Source: Atopobium sp. UBA2090
Lineage (GTDB): Bacteria; Actinomycetota; Coriobacteriia; Coriobacteriales; Atopobiaceae
NCBI GenBank assembly: GCA_002331575.1
Contig: DCZG01000045.1
Span: 1 to 17,761, forward strand
Direction of reading: 5' to 3'
Length of the DNA: 17,761 nucleotides
Positions 14,403-17,761 of this stretch are shown piece by piece (position 1 is the first letter of the stretch; each line of letters begins with the position of its first letter). A program made the position numbers and the translations under genes. The notes under the pieces were generated by a model. It saw only the letters and a list, made by a program, of their open reading frames with translations. It made no database searches and was not told the origin of the DNA.

Positions 14403-15026
14403 TCACGCCCTCGCCCTACGCGCGGCGATCGCGCTCTGGCTTCCCGCCTGCCCGAACGACACCTTTCCCGTCGCGCGAACGAGCGAGCTCAGGTAGCCGT
14501 TGATGCTCTCGACCGGGACGTCCCCGAAGTCGCCGGAGAGCCACGACCGGTACGTCCCCAGGACGCCGCTGGCCAGGTACTCGATCGTCACGAGGTCGAC
14601 CTGGGTCGCGGGGTGCGACGTGTCCTGCCTCAGTCGCTCGCGGATCTTCTTGCGGAACATCTCGTGCAGTGAGTTGATGAAGGGCTCGACGCTCGTCGAC
14701 GAGACGATCTTCTCGTGGAGGGCCCGGTCGCTCCCCAGGTAGTCGCCGATGCGGCTCAGCACGGGCATGGGGTCGTCGAGGAAGTCCGCGCTGAGGGACT
14801 GGTCCATGAGCAGCGACACCCTCTCCGTGATGTCCTCCATGGTCGCCCGCAGCAGCCCCTCGATGTTGTCATAGTGCGCGTAGAAGGTCCCCCGGTTGAG
14901 GTCGGCCTCGCGCGTGACGTCCGACACCGTGATCTGGTCAAAGGGCTTCTCGGCCAGGAGGCGCAGAAACGCCTCCTTCAGAAGGCGGATGGACCGTCTC
15001 GAATTCCTGTTCTCGGAACCTTCCAT
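14403..15026 (-). CDS. TetR/AcrR-family transcriptional regulator
   Basis: This 207-aa protein has the standard TetR layout. The N-terminal DNA-binding part has the helix-turn-helix at about 33-52 (TVSDVTREADLNRGTFYAHY), followed by the usual DNIEGLLRATMEDI helix. An all-helical ligand/dimer domain runs to about 190. The C-terminal domain (YLASGVLGTYRSWLSGD) fits the TetR_C_8-like group. The start at 15026-15024 has AAGGGA 5 nt upstream. It is divergent from the MMPL transporter gene, the common arrangement for a repressor controlling an exporter. The inverted repeats in the shared spacer are likely operators. The inducer is unknown. Confidence 0.92.
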   Translation of the reverse strand: MEGSENRNSRRSIRLLKEAFLRLLAEKPFDQITVSDVTREADLNRGTFYAHYDNIEGLLRATMEDITERVSLLMDQSLSADFLDDPMPVLSRIGDYLGSDRALHEKIVSSTSVEPFINSLHEMFRKKIRERLRQDTSHPATQVDLVTIEYLASGVLGTYRSWLSGDFGDVPVESINGYLSSLVRATGKVSFGQAGSQSAIAARRARA

Positions 15027-15039
15027 CTCTGTCCCTTCT

Positions 15040-15065
15040 CGAACACTCGCTGGTAGAAGTGTTCG
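15040..15065. promoter_or_regulatory. Inverted repeat CGAACACT-N10-AGTGTTCG, candidate TetR operator
   Basis: The arms 15040-15047 and 15058-15065 are perfect 8-bp reverse complements with a 10-bp spacer. The site lies immediately upstream of the tetR ribosome binding site, where bound repressor would block transcription or its elongation. The TetR link is inferred from position. Confidence 0.5.
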
Positions 15066-15143
15066 TTTTCAGACGGAATCCAATCTCATTGGGGATTGAT
15101 TCTTGACTACTTCCCACAATAATTGAATCCGCGTAGAAAAGCG

Positions 15144-15169
15144 ACAGTTGTTTGTCTTTTAACAACTGT
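15144..15169. promoter_or_regulatory. Inverted repeat ACAGTTGTT-N8-AACAACTGT, candidate operator before the transporter
   Basis: The arms 15144-15152 and 15161-15169 are perfect 9-bp reverse complements around TGTCTTTT. The site lies 33 bp before the MMPL start codon, overlapping where its promoter is expected. Its sequence differs from the repeat at 15040, though both contain GTTCG at the outer right edge (AGTGTTCG, CTGTTCG). The total span and spacing resemble a TetR-type site. Confidence 0.5.
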
Positions 15170-15201
15170 TCGTTGTATCTGAAAGGAAGAGGACAAGCAC
15201 C

Positions 15202-17358
15202 ATGGAGAAGGTCTTCAGGGGAGTGCTCCGGCACAGGAAGGTGGTCGTCGCGGTCTTCGTGGTCCTGACCGCGATCTGCCTCGCCTGCGTCCCGCACGTC
15301 AAGATCGACGCTGACATGAGCGACTACCTGCCGCCAAGCGCCAAGTCGTCGCAGGACCTCACTGCGATGAAGGAGGTCTATGGCAACGACATCACCAACG
15401 CTCGCATCTACGTGACGGGCATCTCGCAGGTTGACGCGAGCAGCTTCGTCGACGAGCTCAAGGCCGAGGGCGACGTGGTGTCGGTGACCTGGCTGGGCGA
15501 CGAGGTCGACCTCGACGAGCCGCTCGAGGTCCAGGACCAGGACACGATCGACGAGTGGTACGACGGTCAGGGCTACCTCTTCGAGGCAGTGCTCTCCGAC
15601 ACGGTCGACCAGACCGAGGTCGACCACATTCGCTCGATGGCCGAGGACCTCCCCAACGCGGGAACCGTGGCCATGGACGGCTCCGCCATCTCGAATGCCT
15701 CGAGCATGTCCACCCTCGACACTGACATGATCAAGATCATGACCATCGCCGTCATCACGGTCTTCCTCATCGTGATGCTCTCGACCACGAGCTACCTCCA
15801 CCCCGTGGTGATGCTCCTCACGATCGGCGTGGCCATCGCCCTCAACATGGGGACCAACATCTTCCGTGGCACGATCTCGTCGATCACCCAGCTGGTCGCG
15901 AGCGTGCTACAGCTGGCCGTTTCGATGGACTACTCCATCGTCTTGCTCACCAACTTCGGACGCTACCGCCAGAAGACCGACGACCAGTTCGAGGCAATGG
16001 TCAAGGCCATGACCAAATCCTTCTCGGTCATCCTCTCGTCCGCGGCCGTCACGTTCTTCGGCTTCTTGTCTCTCTCGGCCATGCAGTTCCTCATCGGCCA
16101 GGACATGGGCATCGCGCTTGCGAAGGGCATCGTGTGCTCGTTCTTCTCGATAACGCTGCTCATGCCCTGCATCCTGTACGGCATGCGCAACGCGGTGGAG
16201 AAGACCACGCACGCGCCGTTCATCAAGTCGTTCAAGAAGATGGCCCGGTTCTGCTACAAGGGTGGCGTCGCCGCCCTCGTCATCGCCGCCATCATCGCCG
16301 TGCCGTCGCTCCTGGCCGCGAACAACGTGAAGTTCACCTACGGCGAGACGAGCAACCTGTCGCAGTCCTCGCAGGTCAAGATCGACGGCGACATCATCAA
16401 CAACGCGTTCGGCGAGTCCCAGACCTGGGCGATCATGGTGCCCGAGGGGGAGTGGGCCAACGAGGACGCGCTCATCGCCGACCTCAAGGCCCTGCCCACC
16501 ACCAAGTCGGTGCTCGCCTACACCACGGTCGCCGGTGACGGCCTGCCGCACGAGCTCGCCGACGAGGACCAGGTCAAGCAGCTCATCAGCGGGGGATACA
16601 GCCGCATCGTGCTCGTCTCGAACGTCCCCGACGAGGGAACGACCTCGTTCAATCTGGTCGAGAAGGTCCGCTCGCTCATCTCGAGCCGCTACGGCGATGA
16701 CTACCACCTCGTGGGCAACACCGTGAGCTACTACGACATCCGCTCGGTCACGACGAGCGACCAGATGACCGTCAAGCTTGCCTCGATCATTGCCATCGGC
16801 ATTGTGCTGCTCGTCATGTTCAAGTCGATCTCGATTCCCATCTCGCTCATCCTGGCCATCGAGGTCTCGATCTGGATCAACGAGGCCGTGCCCTACTTCA
16901 TGGGTGACAAGGTCAACTTCGTGGCCTTCCTCGTGATCGATGCCGTGCAGCTCGGCGCCGCCGTCGACTACTCGATCATCTATACCGAGGAGTACCTCCA
17001 GCGCAGGCGCCGCATGGCCAAGAGCCCGGCCTCGTTCCAGGCGGTCGAGAAGACCGCGCAGCCGATCATCACCTCGAGCTCGATCCTGATCGTGGCGTGC
17101 CTGGGCATCTACTTCGTTGCCTCGTCGCCCATGATCCAGCAGGTGGGACTTCTCATCGCCCGAGGTGCGCTCATCTCGGTCATCGAGATCTTCTTCATCC
17201 TCCCGCTGCTGTTCAGGATCTCCGACGGCTTCATCAGACACACGAGCCTCAAGCTCGGGTTCTACGTGGAGAAGTCCAAGAGCGAGGAACACGTCGACAT
17301 GGATGCCGTCGTGCAGCAGATCGAAGACGACAGCCAACCTCAGGAACAGAATCGATAG
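15202..17358 (+). CDS. MMPL/RND-family membrane transporter
   Basis: This 718-aa protein has the duplicated RND-like layout: one membrane helix (about 13-31), a large outside domain (32-175), a helix cluster (about 177-372), a second outside domain (373-520) and a second cluster (about 524-671). The matching halves carry AVSMDYSIVLL (D243) and GAAVDYSIIYTEEY (D589), the conserved acidic residues used for proton coupling in this superfamily. MMPL proteins export lipids, lipoglycans or other hydrophobic compounds; the substrate here is unknown. The ATG at 15202 has AGAGGA 8 nt upstream. It is divergent from the TetR gene and followed after 11 nt by a secreted-protein gene, so the two are probably co-transcribed. 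The C-terminal tail is acidic and cytoplasmic. Confidence 0.92.
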   Translation: MEKVFRGVLRHRKVVVAVFVVLTAICLACVPHVKIDADMSDYLPPSAKSSQDLTAMKEVYGNDITNARIYVTGISQVDASSFVDELKAEGDVVSVTWLGDEVDLDEPLEVQDQDTIDEWYDGQGYLFEAVLSDTVDQTEVDHIRSMAEDLPNAGTVAMDGSAISNASSMSTLDTDMIKIMTIAVITVFLIVMLSTTSYLHPVVMLLTIGVAIALNMGTNIFRGTISSITQLVASVLQLAVSMDYSIVLLTNFGRYRQKTDDQFEAMVKAMTKSFSVILSSAAVTFFGFLSLSAMQFLIGQDMGIALAKGIVCSFFSITLLMPCILYGMRNAVEKTTHAPFIKSFKKMARFCYKGGVAALVIAAIIAVPSLLAANNVKFTYGETSNLSQSSQVKIDGDIINNAFGESQTWAIMVPEGEWANEDALIADLKALPTTKSVLAYTTVAGDGLPHELADEDQVKQLISGGYSRIVLVSNVPDEGTTSFNLVEKVRSLISSRYGDDYHLVGNTVSYYDIRSVTTSDQMTVKLASIIAIGIVLLVMFKSISIPISLILAIEVSIWINEAVPYFMGDKVNFVAFLVIDAVQLGAAVDYSIIYTEEYLQRRRRMAKSPASFQAVEKTAQPIITSSSILIVACLGIYFVASSPMIQQVGLLIARGALISVIEIFFILPLLFRISDGFIRHTSLKLGFYVEKSKSEEHVDMDAVVQQIEDDSQPQEQNR

Positions 17359-17369
17359 GAGTGATCAGC

Positions 17370-17761
17370 ATGTCCAACACCAACCGTCAGAGCCATGCCT
17401 CTCAGGGCGTGCCGCAGACGCACATACTCGGCAGGAGGCTCATGGCGTGCGCGATGAGCGCGCTGCTCGTCACGGCGACGCCGCTCGAAGCGGTGAAAGC
17501 CTTCGCCGAGGAGGCCACCACGACCACGAAGGACGGCTCGACGTCGAACGCAACGTCGACGGCGAGCAAGTCCAGCTCGTCGACCTCCGCCAAGGACGAG
17601 ATCGTCTACGCGAAGGCGGACGCGACCGGAAGCGACACGGGGCTCTACGTCGTCAACTACTTCAACACCTCGAGCGCCGAGGACGTCACCGACCCGGGCA
17701 GCTACGTCAAGCTGACCAACCTCTCCAGCACGCAGACCCTGACCGAGAGCGACGGCTCGGG
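17370..17761 (+). CDS. Secreted protein of unknown function, 3' end outside window
   Basis: This partial gene has 130 complete codons and runs off the right edge. The start ATG (17370) has AGGAG (17357-17361) 8 nt upstream, overlapping the MMPL stop. The N-terminus has basic residues (GRR, 19-21... region), then a hydrophobic stretch MACAMSALLVTATPLEA, and a likely signal-peptidase site after VKAFA (about residue 45). A Thr/Ser/Lys-rich linker (about 48-70) follows, then EIVYAKADATGSDTGLYVVNYF and VTDPGSYVKLTNLSS. I recall similar EVVY...YVVN...DYG.Y...NLT sequences in secreted proteins encoded beside MMPL transporters in Clostridia and Actinobacteria, without assigned function. It is probably a partner or cargo-handling protein of the transporter; that is inference. 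Confidence 0.8.
   Translation, partial: MSNTNRQSHASQGVPQTHILGRRLMACAMSALLVTATPLEAVKAFAEEATTTTKDGSTSNATSTASKSSSSTSAKDEIVYAKADATGSDTGLYVVNYFNTSSAEDVTDPGSYVKLTNLSSTQTLTESDGS

Noticed and set aside
15907..17337. 476-codon minus-strand open frame opposite the transporter
   Set aside because: It is an antisense shadow of a GC-rich gene, with typical D/E/R/H/G-rich low-quality sequence; the plus strand encodes a clear MMPL protein.
1..17761. CRISPR array inside the window
   Set aside because: No direct repeat of array length recurs at spacer distance anywhere, including both flanks of the cas operon.

Overview
The window reads as a chromosome segment from a high-GC Gram-positive bacterium, most likely an actinobacterium of the Coriobacteriia (Olsenella, Atopobium or Collinsella-like). 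This rests on GC-rich coding with G/C-ending codons at the right end, strong AGGAGG-type ribosome binding sites, and the kinds of genes present. No marker gene is available to fix the genus.

Region 1 (193-8795, all on the minus strand) is a complete CRISPR-Cas operon of subtype I-G (formerly I-U). In transcription order it holds csb1 (Cas7), csb2 (Cas5-Cas6 fusion), cas3 with a C-terminal HD nuclease, a 360-aa protein in the place of the Cas8-type large subunit (Csb3-like), a cas4-cas1 fusion, and cas2. Every junction overlaps or nearly abuts (2-nt gap, then overlaps of 8, 4, 14 and 4 nt), so the six genes are very probably one translationally coupled transcript. The interference complex would be Csb1 backbone + Csb2 crRNA processing/capping + the 360-aa large subunit, recruiting Cas3. 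Cas4-Cas1 + Cas2 would acquire spacers. No repeat-spacer array lies in the window. The 192 bases after cas2 contain a hairpin and what is probably the leader side, so the array, if present, should lie just off the left edge. The middle and distal parts of the operon are visibly less GC-rich than the right-hand flank, consistent with horizontal acquisition.

Region 2 (about 8800-12530) contains an AT-rich upstream region for the cas operon with a perfect hairpin and a repeated CCCTTCG motif. It also contains two consecutive minus-strand genes of unknown function (12171-11344 and 11249-9227). The second is split by a reading-frame change at a run of seven G residues: the N-terminal 509-aa ORF ends shortly after the run, while a clearly coding 172-codon tail continues in another frame without its own start signal.

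Region 3 (12533-14309, plus strand) encodes an AAA/DUF4143 ATPase and a small ACT-domain protein. An elaborate nested inverted repeat follows, between convergent genes.

Region 4 (14403-17761) is a TetR-type regulator transcribed away from an MMPL/RND-type membrane transporter. The transporter is followed 11 nt later by the start of a secreted protein that runs off the right edge. Two inverted repeats in the 175-bp divergent spacer are candidate operators for the TetR protein. This looks like a self-regulated envelope export module.
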